Shown: piece by piece, positions 45,730 through 54,676 of the stretch
Position numbering within the stretch: position 1 is the stretch's first letter
How the letters are laid out: the number at the start of each line of letters is the position of its first letter
NCBI GenBank assembly: GCA_022769625.1
Contig: JALEJP010000083.1
Span: forward strand, 34,017 to 98,016
DNA: 64,000 bases
Source of the DNA: Lachnospiraceae bacterium
GTDB lineage: Bacteria > Bacillota > Clostridia > Lachnospirales > Lachnospiraceae
Direction: 5' to 3'
Notes under the pieces: model-generated
What the model was told of the DNA's origin: nothing
Seen by the model: the letters and a program-made list of their open reading frames with translations, nothing else
The model's database searches: none
Position numbers and translations under genes: made by a program

Positions 45730-45771
45730 TTGGATTATCCAAATATGTAAATTTTTATGTGGATAATCCAA
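45730..45771. promoter_or_regulatory. Paired palindromic operators upstream of the glycosidase promoter
   Basis: TTGGATTATCCAA (45730-45742) is a perfect odd-centred palindrome. GTGGATAATCCAA (45759-45771) matches it at 12 of 13 positions in inverted sense. Their centres are 29 bases apart, and the nearer site lies about 12 bases upstream of the -35 box, a position typical for an activator. Confidence 0.65.
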
Positions 45772-45827
45772 TATTTTTCGTTTATTTTCCCATGTGTTTC
45801 TCATACGCATCATTTAGGCAAAGCAAA

Positions 45828-45876
45828 AGAGCTGTCCGTTCTTTCATTTTTTCCAGAACGGACAGCTTTTTAAAAG
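45828..45876. terminator. Bidirectional terminator after the ABC operon
   Basis: AAAGAGCTGTCCGTTCT and AGAACGGACAGCTTTTT form a long stem around a T-rich loop. It overlaps the stop codon of the last transporter gene. Confidence 0.85.
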
Positions 45877-46625
45877 ACTGACTCAATGAGTACTTTTGTA
45901 TATGCTTTCTTAGGACTGCCGATCACTTCATCCGGTATCCCTTCCTCCACAATACTTCCTTTATACATCACAAGCACCCGGTCACAGAGTGCCTGCACCA
46001 GAGCGAGATCATGACAGATCAGCAAAATGGACAGCCCCATCTCCCTCTGCAGCCTGCCAAGCAGTTCCACGATCTGTGCCTGAACCGTCACATCCAGTGC
46101 ACTGGTTGCCTCATCACAGATAATGAGCTTTGGTTCAACAGACAGAGCTCTGGCAATCGCCGCTCTCTGGCACTGTCCGCCGCTGACTTCATGGGGATAT
46201 CTTTTCGCATATTCCGGTTCAAGCTCCACCATGCGAAGTAATTCCATCATCCGTTCTCTGGCTTCCGCCTTTTTCATCCCCCGGTTCCTCATGCTTTCCA
46301 TAATACCGTCGCCAAGACTCCTGCGCGGATCAAAGGAATCCTGCGGCATCTGAAAGACCATCTGTACGTCCTGATAAAGCTCTTTTAAACTTTTTCCTTT
46401 CACATCGAGGATTTCCTTTCCATTTATAAGAATACTCCCGCCATCCGGCTTGATCAGATGCGTAATCAGCTTTGCTGTCGTACTTTTGCCGCATCCACTC
46501 TCACCTACCAGCCCGAGACATTCTCCTTTTTTCATCTCAAAACTGATATCATTCACCGCTGTGAAAGGTATCTTATTCTTATAGAATACTTTTTTCAGAT
46601 TTTTTATTTCAAGAATCTTTTCCAT
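45870..46625 (-). CDS. Oligopeptide/nickel-type ABC transporter ATP-binding protein (OppF/DppF-like)
   Basis: The cytoplasmic ATPase energises the importer with its partner upstream. GESGCGKSTTA is Walker A near residue 38, HEVSGGQCQRAAIARAL the signature, LIICDEATSALD Walker B, and the switch His lies in LLICHDLAL. The protein is 251 residues, shorter than classic OppF (about 310), and lacks the C-terminal oligopeptide-transporter extension, as in many nickel or short-peptide systems. It begins one base after the stop of the partner ATPase. Confidence 0.9.
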   Translation of the reverse strand: MEKILEIKNLKKVFYKNKIPFTAVNDISFEMKKGECLGLVGESGCGKSTTAKLITHLIKPDGGSILINGKEILDVKGKSLKELYQDVQMVFQMPQDSFDPRRSLGDGIMESMRNRGMKKAEARERMMELLRMVELEPEYAKRYPHEVSGGQCQRAAIARALSVEPKLIICDEATSALDVTVQAQIVELLGRLQREMGLSILLICHDLALVQALCDRVLVMYKGSIVEEGIPDEVIGSPKKAYTKVLIESVF

Positions 46626-46626
46626 A

Positions 46627-47412
46627 TCACTGTCTCCGTATTCTCAGAACCGATCCGATCAGTTTTTTCGTATATTCTTCCTGCGGGTGATAAATAACAT
46701 CTTCTTTCGTGCCATACTCCACAAGCCTTCCCTGGTACATGACAGCCACACGGTCTGCCATGAACTCCACCAGGCCGATATTGTGAGTAACAACGGCAAT
46801 CGATGTTCCAAACAGCTCCCGCATTTTCATCATCTCACGCACCACCTGCGCCTGTACGGTTACATCCAGCGCACTGGTCGGCTCATCTGCAAACAGCAGA
46901 TCCGGATTCAGAATCATCGCCAGCATGATACCCACACGCTGATTCATACCGCCAGATAACTCAAAAGGATAGCTTTTGAGAATTCGTTCTCCATCCTTCA
47001 GATTCATTTTATCAAAAAGCGTAAGCGCACGCTCTCTGATGTCCGTTCGATCTGTTTTTTCATGTTCCAGAACACTCTCATACAGTTGGTCTTCAATACT
47101 GCGTATCGGACAAAGGGAAGCCTGCGTATTCTGGAATACCATCCCCATCTGCGGACCGCGCATGGTGCGCAGCTCCTCACCCTTAGCATCCACCACATTC
47201 TTTCCCTTATAATAAATATCTCCCCTGGTGACTGCACCACTTTTGCCAAGCAGACCCATGCAGGCTTTAATCACCGTGCTTTTTCCGCTTCCGGACTCTC
47301 CGACAATCCCCAGAATTTCACCCGGCTGCATCTTAAGCGATACATCCTGTACCACTGCCTGACCGTTATAGCTGATCTCCACGTGCTGTAATTCGAGTAA
47401 TGGATGTTTCAT
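46627..47412 (-). CDS. Oligopeptide/nickel-type ABC transporter ATP-binding protein (OppD/DppD-like)
   Basis: This is the second ATPase of the importer. Walker A is GESGSGKSTVIK, the signature FELSGGMNQRVGIMLAM, and Walker B LLFADEPTSALD. The track start at 47475 reads back into the binding-protein gene. The ATG at 47412 (MKHPLLELQHVE) uses GAGGAA within the last codons of that gene and gives 261 residues. The tight packing suggests coupled translation. Confidence 0.9.
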   Translation of the reverse strand: MKHPLLELQHVEISYNGQAVVQDVSLKMQPGEILGIVGESGSGKSTVIKACMGLLGKSGAVTRGDIYYKGKNVVDAKGEELRTMRGPQMGMVFQNTQASLCPIRSIEDQLYESVLEHEKTDRTDIRERALTLFDKMNLKDGERILKSYPFELSGGMNQRVGIMLAMILNPDLLFADEPTSALDVTVQAQVVREMMKMRELFGTSIAVVTHNIGLVEFMADRVAVMYQGRLVEYGTKEDVIYHPQEEYTKKLIGSVLRIRRQ

Positions 47413-47416
47413 TCTA

Positions 47417-49027
47417 TCATTCCTCATAATCCAGGTCTGCTGTGATCTCATAATAATCGGACGGATGTGCCTCAAATCCCACCACGTTCGATTTCATAAC
47501 AAAAGACATCTTCAGATGTGAAGCAAATACAAAACCACAGTCGTCCAGTATGATCTGCTGCATCTTCACTGCCAGTTCCCCGCGTTTTTCTTTGTCAAAT
47601 TCCTCATGCAGCTGTTTTTCCAGATTTTCCAACTCTTCGTTATAATATTTGCCTCTGTTCTTGGCAGAATCTTTCAGACAATGTGTGGTAAAGAAATACT
47701 CCGGATCACCAGTCGGTGCGGCCACAAATGCACTGGCAAAAATATCCCAGTCACCCTTTTCCAGAAAATCCTTCGTATTCTCCGTATTATTCACTTCAAC
47801 CTGGATCCCGATCTCCTTCAGAGTTGCCTGAACAGACTCTGCAAGCAAAGGAAGCTCCTGACGCCCCGGATAGGTCAGCCATCGAATCTTCAGATTCTCG
47901 CCATCTTTATCTACATATCCGTCTCCATCCGTATCTTCCCATCCTGCCTCTGCCAGAAGCTTTTTCGCCTCTTCCGGATTATACTCCGGTGCTGTCACTG
48001 CATCGTCACCAAAAGAAAAGCTTGCCGGGAACGCTCCCACCGCTGGTGTCCCGTTTCCGCTTAAAAGATTATTAGTAAATCCTTCCTTGTCAATTCCCAT
48101 GGCAATGGCTTTTCTCACATGATACTCCTGCAGTGCCGGTGTATCATAATTCATCTGTGCAAAGAAATCCCGGGATGTCTCCGTGGAACTGATCTTATAT
48201 GCATCATTGTTTTCAAAAAGAGCAAGACTTGCATAAGGAAGTCCCTGGGTGGCATCAATCTCACCGGACTGCATTGCCATAGTCAGCGTATCACCATCCA
48301 CGATCTCTTTTACATTTACCTTGTCCATCTTGACCTCACCGTCCCAGTAATCGGGGTTCTTTTCCAGGTTGATCTCGGTATCTGTAATATTAACTGCAAT
48401 AAACGGGCCGGTTCCCGCCACATTGCGATCCTCTGTCACACCATACTCCATGTCAATGATCGCACCATACGGGTCACTCAGATAGTTTAACAGCGCCGGA
48501 ACCTTCTCATCGGATGTAATGGTGACATCCTGTCCATCTGCTGTGATCTCCCTGATCTTCAGATCACCAGGTGCACGGTCATGTACGGCGATCAGATCCT
48601 CCAGACATTCCTTGACTGCCTGTCCGTCCAGCTTTCTGCCACTTGAAAATGTGATATTATCCTTCAGTGTAATCCTTACCGTGTATTCATCAACCTGTTC
48701 ATAGCTTTCTGCAAGCCATGGTTCCAGCTCCATATTCTCATTAAACTTAAACAATGTCTCACCAACACCGTAACGAACCGTCGACCAGCCGGAATAATCT
48801 GAATGAGGATTCAAACCTGTGTTTCCCATCTCAACCCCATAGGCTGTCGTTCCATAATTAAAAACTTTCTCACCTGTTGTCTGACCGGTTACCTTTGACT
48901 CCGTTTTTTCAGCAGAGTCTGTACCTGCTGTGGTTGCTTTATTCCTACATCCGGCAAGGCAGCCGGTAATCATTGCTGCCATAAGTAATATGGCAGTCAG
49001 CTTTTTTCCTGAATTCTTTTTTCTCAT
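47417..49027 (-). CDS. ABC transporter substrate-binding lipoprotein, family 5
   Basis: This extracellular lipoprotein delivers substrate to the importer. The N-terminus is a lipoprotein signal (KKLTAILLMAAMITG-C); two Cys in the lipobox area leave the exact cleavage site open. Next come a Thr/Ser-rich linker and an SBP_bac_5 fold with TLFKFNENMELEPWLAESYE, ITFSSGRKLDGQAVKECL and a C-terminal WDIFASAFVAAPTGDPEYFF region. Length 536. It falls in the peptide/nickel/metallophore branch; the ligand cannot be read from sequence. Lgt from this window would lipidate it. Confidence 0.9.
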   Translation of the reverse strand: MRKKNSGKKLTAILLMAAMITGCLAGCRNKATTAGTDSAEKTESKVTGQTTGEKVFNYGTTAYGVEMGNTGLNPHSDYSGWSTVRYGVGETLFKFNENMELEPWLAESYEQVDEYTVRITLKDNITFSSGRKLDGQAVKECLEDLIAVHDRAPGDLKIREITADGQDVTITSDEKVPALLNYLSDPYGAIIDMEYGVTEDRNVAGTGPFIAVNITDTEINLEKNPDYWDGEVKMDKVNVKEIVDGDTLTMAMQSGEIDATQGLPYASLALFENNDAYKISSTETSRDFFAQMNYDTPALQEYHVRKAIAMGIDKEGFTNNLLSGNGTPAVGAFPASFSFGDDAVTAPEYNPEEAKKLLAEAGWEDTDGDGYVDKDGENLKIRWLTYPGRQELPLLAESVQATLKEIGIQVEVNNTENTKDFLEKGDWDIFASAFVAAPTGDPEYFFTTHCLKDSAKNRGKYYNEELENLEKQLHEEFDKEKRGELAVKMQQIILDDCGFVFASHLKMSFVMKSNVVGFEAHPSDYYEITADLDYEE

Positions 49028-49080
49028 ATCCGTTTTTCTCCTCTCTTTTGTCCGTTTTTGGCCTCCGCAGATCCTTTTTC

Positions 49081-49938
49081 TTATCTTACGCTCTGCCTTG
49101 GATCCAGCACATCGCGCACGGTATCCCCCAGCAGATTAAAAAGCATGACTGTGATAAAAATTGCAAAACCAGGGGCAAGAATCACCCAAGGTGAGGTCTG
49201 AAGCATACTCCTTCCATTGCTCATCATAGATCCCCACTCGGCAATCGGAGGCTTTGCGCCAAGCCCCAGAAAAGAAAGTCCGGCAATTTCCATCATCATG
49301 GTTCCGATGTCCAGCACAGCCGTCACGATAATCGGTCCTGCAATGTTTGGCAGAATATGGCGAACTACGATCTGAAACGATCCACATCCTGAAAGCTTTG
49401 CTGCTGCAATATACGGTGCACCTTTTATGGTCATCACCTGGCTTCTGGCAATTCTGGCAAACTTGGGCCAGGAAATGCAGGCCAGTGCTGCCACCGCATT
49501 CATAATCCCTCCGCCTGTTACACCGGCAACCGCTATGGCAAATACCATACCAGGGAAAGCAAGAAAAATATCGGAAATCCTCATAACAAAAGCATCTGCT
49601 TTCCCTCCGTGATATCCACAGAAAATACCAACCGCCGTACCGGTCACTGTTATGATAACTACCAGGAGCAGCGAAGAATAAATCGTTGTCCTGGAACCCA
49701 TGATGACTCTGGAAAGCATATCCCTTCCATAGCGGTCTGTACCTAGAATATGCGCTGCATTTGGTGCCTGAAGTGCATTGTTTAAATCCTGAGCATAAGG
49801 ATCATATGGAACCAGATAAGATGCAAAAGCCGAAATCAGAAGAAGCAGCAGAACCAGCACCGATAGAACCATCAGCTTCTGCTTTGTGTAACCTCTGACC
49901 AGCTTCTGCTTTCGTACTGTAACCTTTTTTTCTGTCAT
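49081..49938 (-). CDS. ABC transporter permease, DppC/NikC type
   Basis: The membrane subunit has five to six spans. The N-terminal cytoplasmic segment is basic, LVPYDPYAQDLNNAL and HILGTDRYGRDMLSRVI are typical of the DppC group, and the EAA-like coupling loop is SWPKFARIARSQVM. The ATG at 49938 shares its A with the stop of the upstream permease (TGATG), so the two are coupled. Length 285. Confidence 0.92.
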   Translation of the reverse strand: MTEKKVTVRKQKLVRGYTKQKLMVLSVLVLLLLLISAFASYLVPYDPYAQDLNNALQAPNAAHILGTDRYGRDMLSRVIMGSRTTIYSSLLLVVIITVTGTAVGIFCGYHGGKADAFVMRISDIFLAFPGMVFAIAVAGVTGGGIMNAVAALACISWPKFARIARSQVMTIKGAPYIAAAKLSGCGSFQIVVRHILPNIAGPIIVTAVLDIGTMMMEIAGLSFLGLGAKPPIAEWGSMMSNGRSMLQTSPWVILAPGFAIFITVMLFNLLGDTVRDVLDPRQSVR

Positions 49939-50882
49939 CACACTTCCTCCTGCCCAATCCGGATCCGCGGATCCAGATAGTGATAAATCAGATCCGTAAT
50001 CAGGTTTACCAGTACATAGATAATTGCCATCCAGATCACATATGCCTGAATCACCGGATAATCACGCATTGTGATGGCATCCACCGCCATTTTCCCAACA
50101 CCGTCCCACATAAAAATGGATTCTACAATGGCTGTCCCGCCAAGCAGAGAACCGATCGACAATGCAAGCAGTGTCACGATGGTCAGCATGGACGCTTTCA
50201 GGACACTGAAATACAAAATTTTTCTCTCCTGAACCCCTCTTGCCCGCGCTCCGGATACATAATCCTTATTCATCTCCTCCAGTACAGTCGCACGAACCTG
50301 CCTGGTATATTTGGATGCCATGGCAAGCGCAAGAGTCAGGGTCGGCAAAATCACACTCTTCCAGCCCTGTTTATTTCCCATAACAGGGAACCAGCCCAGT
50401 TTCAACGCAAACACATAAATCAGCAGCAATGACACGAAAAAGCCCGGCATGGAATTTCCTATAAAACTCAGAAAACGAATCAGATAATCCGTAAACCGAT
50501 TCTGTTTCACAGCTGCTAATATGCCAAGAGGCACGGAAACCAGAACTGTCAGTAAAATAGATGTGATCGTAAGATAAATGGTGGCCGGCAGCCTGGATAC
50601 AAAACTGGAAAATACCGGTTTTCCGGAAACATAGGATTTTCCCATATCACCTGTGACTATGCCTTTCAGCCAGACTGCATACTGTACAAGCAGCGGTTTG
50701 TCAAGCCCCAGCTCTGCTCTGGCCTGCGCCTTTGCCTCCTCTGACATGACTCCGCCTGTATTGGTCTCCATCACGTCGATGGCATCCGCCGAAGCCGTAT
50801 GCATCAGGACAAAGGAAAGAAATGTAATGCCAAGCAGAATGGGAATCAGCTGCAGCAATCTTTTCACAACGTATTTTTTCAT
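49938..50882 (-). CDS. ABC transporter permease, DppB/NikB type
   Basis: This is the first gene of the transporter operon. The 314-residue product has the typical N-terminus (KRLLQLIPILLGITFLSFVLMH), a periplasmic loop with a DKPLLVQYAVWLKGIV segment, and the coupling motif YTRQVRATVLEEMNKDYVSGARARGV. Six spans are expected. AAGGGA stands eight bases upstream of the ATG. Two candidate promoters and a LysR-type palindrome lie just upstream. Confidence 0.92.
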   Translation of the reverse strand: MKKYVVKRLLQLIPILLGITFLSFVLMHTASADAIDVMETNTGGVMSEEAKAQARAELGLDKPLLVQYAVWLKGIVTGDMGKSYVSGKPVFSSFVSRLPATIYLTITSILLTVLVSVPLGILAAVKQNRFTDYLIRFLSFIGNSMPGFFVSLLLIYVFALKLGWFPVMGNKQGWKSVILPTLTLALAMASKYTRQVRATVLEEMNKDYVSGARARGVQERKILYFSVLKASMLTIVTLLALSIGSLLGGTAIVESIFMWDGVGKMAVDAITMRDYPVIQAYVIWMAIIYVLVNLITDLIYHYLDPRIRIGQEEV

Positions 50883-50923
50883 CTTATCATTCCCTTTTGT
50901 AATCTCCTATTTTAATCTGCTAC

Positions 50924-50952
50924 ATTATAACAAAAGAAAAACAGCTGTACAA
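50924..50952 (-). promoter_or_regulatory. Predicted proximal promoter (P2) of the ABC operon
   Basis: On the minus strand TTGTAC and TATAAT are 17 bases apart. The -35 box lies inside the 3' arm of the lysR terminator hairpin. Confidence 0.55.
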
Positions 50953-50975
50953 CCCTACCACGGGGTTATACAGCC
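50940..50975 (-). terminator. Rho-independent terminator of the lysR gene, overlapping the ABC promoters
   Basis: On the minus strand GCTGTATAACCC and GGGTTGTACAGC flank a CGTGGTA loop and are followed by TGTTTTTC. Confidence 0.65.
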
Positions 50976-50993
50976 ATTCTAATTTACTGTCAA
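50965..50993 (-). promoter_or_regulatory. Predicted distal promoter (P1) of the ABC operon
   Basis: On the minus strand a perfect TTGACA and TATAAC are 17 bases apart. A LysR-like palindrome ends three bases upstream of the -35 box. Confidence 0.55.
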
Positions 50994-50995
50994 TT

Positions 50996-51012
50996 TATTC
51001 CAATTTGGAATA
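50996..51012. promoter_or_regulatory. Predicted LysR-type regulator binding site
   Basis: TATTCCAATTTGGAATA is a 17-base palindrome apart from its centre and contains the T-N11-A arrangement typical of LysR boxes. It lies between the lysR stop and P1. Confidence 0.55.
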
Positions 51013-51069
51013 GTTTTTAGCAACAATCCAAATAGTGCAGCCTCTATTTCCGTAATAATAATACTTCTC

Positions 51070-51987
51070 TCACCCCACAGCCAGAGAGTTTTTCAGAAAA
51101 TCAACAAAAGACTGTGCCGTTTTTCCCAACGTCTCTCCTTCTCTTTTCAGATAGCCGAACATAAGCTGACTGCTTTCCTGTTCCAATGGGATTCCGTGTT
51201 CAATCGTCTGTTTCTCATTCGGAGAGAGGTAGCTTCCACTGATGTTTGCCAGTGTACTCTCTTTCAACATCCGTTCCATAATATAATCACTGTTTGTAAC
51301 CACCGCTACATCCATCTCTGTCAGATAGTTTCCCTCACCGTTTTTTACCATCCAATAATTATTTTCAGTAAATTCGTCCTGATAACACTGGATAAAACGC
51401 AGCTTTCCAAGTTCCGCCTGATCAATTTTACTCTCCCCATAAAGCGGATGTTTCTCCCCCAGATACAACATGGCTTCCAGTTTTACCAGTTCCACAAACT
51501 CCAGATGGTTTTTAGCCAGACTGTACTGAAACGAAGCTTCCTGACTGCCCATCACATAAACAAAGCCCAGATCATCTTTACATTCCTGGACTCTCGAAAT
51601 AATACTCCGTACGCTCGCTGTATAAACCTGACAGTGCAGATTTTCCCCATAATGCTGATTATAAAACTCAGTAAATCTGGTGGCGAACCAGGAACTTGGG
51701 TTGCTGGATACATTCAGCCATTCCTCCGCACCGCCTTTTGAAAAATCTCCAAGCATTCCCACCTCCTCAATAATCTTGCATGCATATTTATAAACGTGTT
51801 TCCCCTGTGCAGTCAGATGAATGCCTCTCGATTCACGCACAAACAATCTTGCTCCCACCGCCTTTTCCAAAGCTCTTATCATCTTACTTACGTTAGATTG
51901 GGTTGTATACAAAACCTTTGCCGCCTCACTGAAGGATCCCACATCTGTACAAACAATAAAACACTGAAGCTGTTTCAGATCGATCAC
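51070..51987 (-). CDS. LysR family transcriptional regulator
   Basis: An N-terminal winged helix-turn-helix (residues 1-62: LKQLQCFIVCTDVGSFSEAAKVLYTTQSNVSKMI) leads to a linker helix and a periplasmic-binding-protein-like effector domain. GTG at 51987 is eight bases after AGGAGG and gives 305 residues; the track start is upstream and lacks support. It is 29 bases downstream of the deacylase gene and directly upstream of the ABC operon, so it probably controls the transporter, possibly in response to the imported or processed compound. Confidence 0.9.
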   Translation of the reverse strand: MIDLKQLQCFIVCTDVGSFSEAAKVLYTTQSNVSKMIRALEKAVGARLFVRESRGIHLTAQGKHVYKYACKIIEEVGMLGDFSKGGAEEWLNVSSNPSSWFATRFTEFYNQHYGENLHCQVYTASVRSIISRVQECKDDLGFVYVMGSQEASFQYSLAKNHLEFVELVKLEAMLYLGEKHPLYGESKIDQAELGKLRFIQCYQDEFTENNYWMVKNGEGNYLTEMDVAVVTNSDYIMERMLKESTLANISGSYLSPNEKQTIEHGIPLEQESSQLMFGYLKREGETLGKTAQSFVDFLKNSLAVG

Positions 51988-52016
51988 TCCATTATCCTCC
52001 TGTTTATGTCTTCGAT

Positions 52017-52988
52017 TTACAGCATTTCTGACCATTCTCCATAAGTAATTGCAGGTCCGTCTGCAACCACCTGAAGGCTTGCTGTCTCATACAAAACGAC
52101 ACCGTTAAATTCTGCTTCAAATACCTCAAGAATTCTCCCCTGGTAATCCTTTACACATCCAAGGATATCCCCTGTTTTTACAATATCACCCGGCTTCTTT
52201 TCCGGATACCACAATCCCGTATCTGCTGCAGACAGATAACATACTCTGCCGATTTCTATCGGATGATAATTCCGCTCATCCTTCACTCCTTCATATATCC
52301 CAAGACTTACCAAAATGTTCCAGACATCGCGCACATCGGAAAATACTTCTTCCATATTCCAGTCTCCCATGTCCCCCCGCTCAATCAAGATGCTTGGAAT
52401 ACCGGATGCCGCCGCATAATTATAAGCACCGCCGCCCGACACATCGGATCGCACCATATAAGGAACATCTGTCTGCATTGCCATTTTTTTTGAAAGCTCC
52501 ACAACACTTTTTTCTGCCTTTCCAGGATAATATACATAAGGTGTGAGCTTTTCATAGGCATCTCCACTGTGCAGATCAATATAATAGTCCGCAACCGCCT
52601 GCAGCTGGGATGAAATACCAAAAGCAAGCCTGTCAGCTTCCGTTCCATTCAGGCTTCCCGGAAAGACGCGATTGAGATTTTTGCCATCCTCTACACAAAA
52701 ACTGCCATTTCTGCACTCAAAAGCGCTCCGATTGACCACCTTTACCAGAATCACCGTACCGGAAATCTTCTGCGGATCCAACCTGTCTGAGAGTTCTATG
52801 GCAGCCTGTATCCCAACATACTCTGCCGCATGGATACCAGCTGTTATAAGAACCGTTTTTCCTTCCTTTTTACCTCTGAGGACTGAGACAGGAAGTTTAA
52901 ATTCTCCGCCATTCAGGCTTACAAATCCATCAAACCTGTTTCCTTCCGGTAAATATCTGATATCTTTTGCTTCTATGACTTCTTTCAT
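52017..52988 (-). CDS. Succinylglutamate desuccinylase/aspartoacylase family zinc hydrolase
   Basis: The 323-residue cytoplasmic protein has the M14-like zinc site: GIHAAEYVG supplies His and Glu, and IDLHSGD the second His. LVKVVNRSAFECRNG and DGKNLNRVFPGS are the family's substrate-binding Asn-Arg segments. The C-terminal 80 residues form a biotinyl/lipoyl-like beta domain (KKPGDIVKTGDILGCV). Family members cleave N-acyl amino acids or related amides. The position between a methyltransferase and lysR, upstream of a peptide-type importer, suggests it processes what the transporter brings in. Confidence 0.85.
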   Translation of the reverse strand: MKEVIEAKDIRYLPEGNRFDGFVSLNGGEFKLPVSVLRGKKEGKTVLITAGIHAAEYVGIQAAIELSDRLDPQKISGTVILVKVVNRSAFECRNGSFCVEDGKNLNRVFPGSLNGTEADRLAFGISSQLQAVADYYIDLHSGDAYEKLTPYVYYPGKAEKSVVELSKKMAMQTDVPYMVRSDVSGGGAYNYAAASGIPSILIERGDMGDWNMEEVFSDVRDVWNILVSLGIYEGVKDERNYHPIEIGRVCYLSAADTGLWYPEKKPGDIVKTGDILGCVKDYQGRILEVFEAEFNGVVLYETASLQVVADGPAITYGEWSEML

Positions 52989-53019
52989 ATTTCCTTACGC
53001 TCCCCATACTATGTTTGGC

Positions 53020-53742
53020 TCATTTGATTACGCGAATCAAAAACATAGGTGTCGGATTATAAAACTCATCCTGTTTTAAGTAGATCCGATCCGATATTCC
53101 GGTATCTTCAGACACTGATTCACAGCCGCATGCCCTCAGAAATTCCATATCCCAGAGCGGACGTATTCTTCTGCTGATATCCAGTTCTCGCTTAATGGCA
53201 TCACATTCTGCAAGCAGTGACCTGTTGACTCGATTGTGCACATGAGATTTCGAAAGATGTTTCCGATCTTCTTCAAAAGTTTCCTTTCCGTAGTCTCCGT
53301 CATAATTTAACAGCATACCACCTTTTTTCAATACACGAAGCCATTCACAGTATGCTTTTTCCGGATTCGTCAGGGTCCAGGTCAGATTTCGCGCGATAAC
53401 AATATCAAAACTTTCATCCGGATACTCCAGGCTTTCCGCATCCATGACATGGAACGGAACGGATACTCCTTCCTCAAAAGCCAGTTCTTCTGCACGTTTG
53501 ATCATTGCCGCCGTCAGATCAATCCCTTCCACATCATATCCTTCCTTTGCCAGAAGAATAGCAAAAAAACCGCAGCCGGTACCCACATCCAGGATCCTGC
53601 AGCTCTTTTTTTTACTCAGATGCTGCCCCATCTCTTTCATCCAGAGGCGTGCCATATAACTGTCAAGCTCTGCATGTCGCAGCTTTTCAAAGTCTTCACT
53701 TCGCTCTGTCCAGTAACGGACAATTCTGTCTTTTGTTTCCAC
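53020..53742 (-). CDS. Class I SAM-dependent methyltransferase (copy B)
   Basis: The 240-residue Rossmann methyltransferase has motif I ILDVGTGCGFFAILLAKEGY, the acidic loop end VEGIDLT, MDAESLEYPDESFD and the post-motif RNLTWTLTNPEKAYCEW. It is clearly a paralogue of the next gene upstream, sharing YWT-R at the N-terminus, N-(L/V)-TW after motif II and PTPMFLI versus STPVFMI at the end. The substrate is unknown. It lies 31 bases upstream of the deacylase gene and 20 bases after copy A. Confidence 0.85.
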   Translation of the reverse strand: METKDRIVRYWTERSEDFEKLRHAELDSYMARLWMKEMGQHLSKKKSCRILDVGTGCGFFAILLAKEGYDVEGIDLTAAMIKRAEELAFEEGVSVPFHVMDAESLEYPDESFDIVIARNLTWTLTNPEKAYCEWLRVLKKGGMLLNYDGDYGKETFEEDRKHLSKSHVHNRVNRSLLAECDAIKRELDISRRIRPLWDMEFLRACGCESVSEDTGISDRIYLKQDEFYNPTPMFLIRVIK

Positions 53743-53762
53743 CTGTATCTCCTTAAATATAC

Positions 53763-54527
53763 CTATTTCTCCCCGCAGATCATGAATACGGGAGTAGAAC
53801 TGTAATTTATTTTTTCTGCTTCACTCAAAACTCTTTCTCCGATGTGTCTGTCTGCCCAACAGGAAAGAAATCCGATTTTTTTCATGATTCTCAAATCCCA
53901 CTCCGGACGCTTCACCGGACTTAAAGGAACCTGTCTGGCAATCTGCTCCATACGGTTAATATCCGTACCTTCATAATAGTCTTCCACCTGATTAACCTTT
54001 GCGTTCTGTCGATCCCGCTCATATCCTCTTTTTTTCTTTTCATCGTAGAGGTACGCATACCAGTTTGCGTCAAAATTCAGAATCCTTCCTTTCGGTTTCA
54101 GAACTCTGTGCCATTCGGCATAAGCCTCCTTTGGGTGCTCTAAATTCCAGGTTACATTTCGTGTCACAATATAGTCAAAGCTTTCATCCTCAAACAGAAG
54201 ATTCTGTGCATCCATTCTGTACCACTGAATACGCCCGGCAACCTTTCCTGCATTCTTTTTTGCTTCACAAAGCATTTCTTCCGTACAGTCAACAGCAGTG
54301 ACCCGATATCCCTCTTCTGCCAGAAGAATAGCGAAAAAACCTGGTCCGGTACCGATATCCAGGATCCTGACCTCTTCTTTTCTCTGTCCAGGAAGCTGTT
54401 CCAGAATCACCTGTTTCCATCTATCCTTCTGTACACTCTGCAGTTCCTCCTGGTTCACTCGGGAATAGCCGCCTGCGCGGTCCGTCCAATAACTTCTGAT
54501 CTCTTCTGATAGTGTCTGATTCCCCAT
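53763..54527 (-). CDS. Class I SAM-dependent methyltransferase (copy A)
   Basis: The 254-residue paralogue of the downstream methyltransferase has motif I ILDIGTGPGFFAILLAEEGY, MDAQNLLFEDESFDYIVTRNVTWNLEHPKEAY and LNFDANW. The ATG at 54527 follows AGGA by six bases. The track start at 54776 adds 83 residues that resemble no methyltransferase and pass through a perfect hairpin, so I reject it. Two tandem divergent copies suggest two successive methylations or a heterodimer. Genes of this kind beside nickel/peptide ABC importers recur in Clostridia, as far as I remember. Confidence 0.83.
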   Translation of the reverse strand: MGNQTLSEEIRSYWTDRAGGYSRVNQEELQSVQKDRWKQVILEQLPGQRKEEVRILDIGTGPGFFAILLAEEGYRVTAVDCTEEMLCEAKKNAGKVAGRIQWYRMDAQNLLFEDESFDYIVTRNVTWNLEHPKEAYAEWHRVLKPKGRILNFDANWYAYLYDEKKKRGYERDRQNAKVNQVEDYYEGTDINRMEQIARQVPLSPVKRPEWDLRIMKKIGFLSCWADRHIGERVLSEAEKINYSSTPVFMICGEK

Positions 54528-54676
54528 ATTCTTTCCTTTTCTTATAATAAAATCTGTAGGTATCAGGGAGCAAAAACTTTTGACCCCAACATCATCTGTA
54601 ATGAGTTGCCCGACAAATGAGCCAATTGTGAATGTAAATACGATTATCTCCATTCTCACTGTATCCTCATCATACA

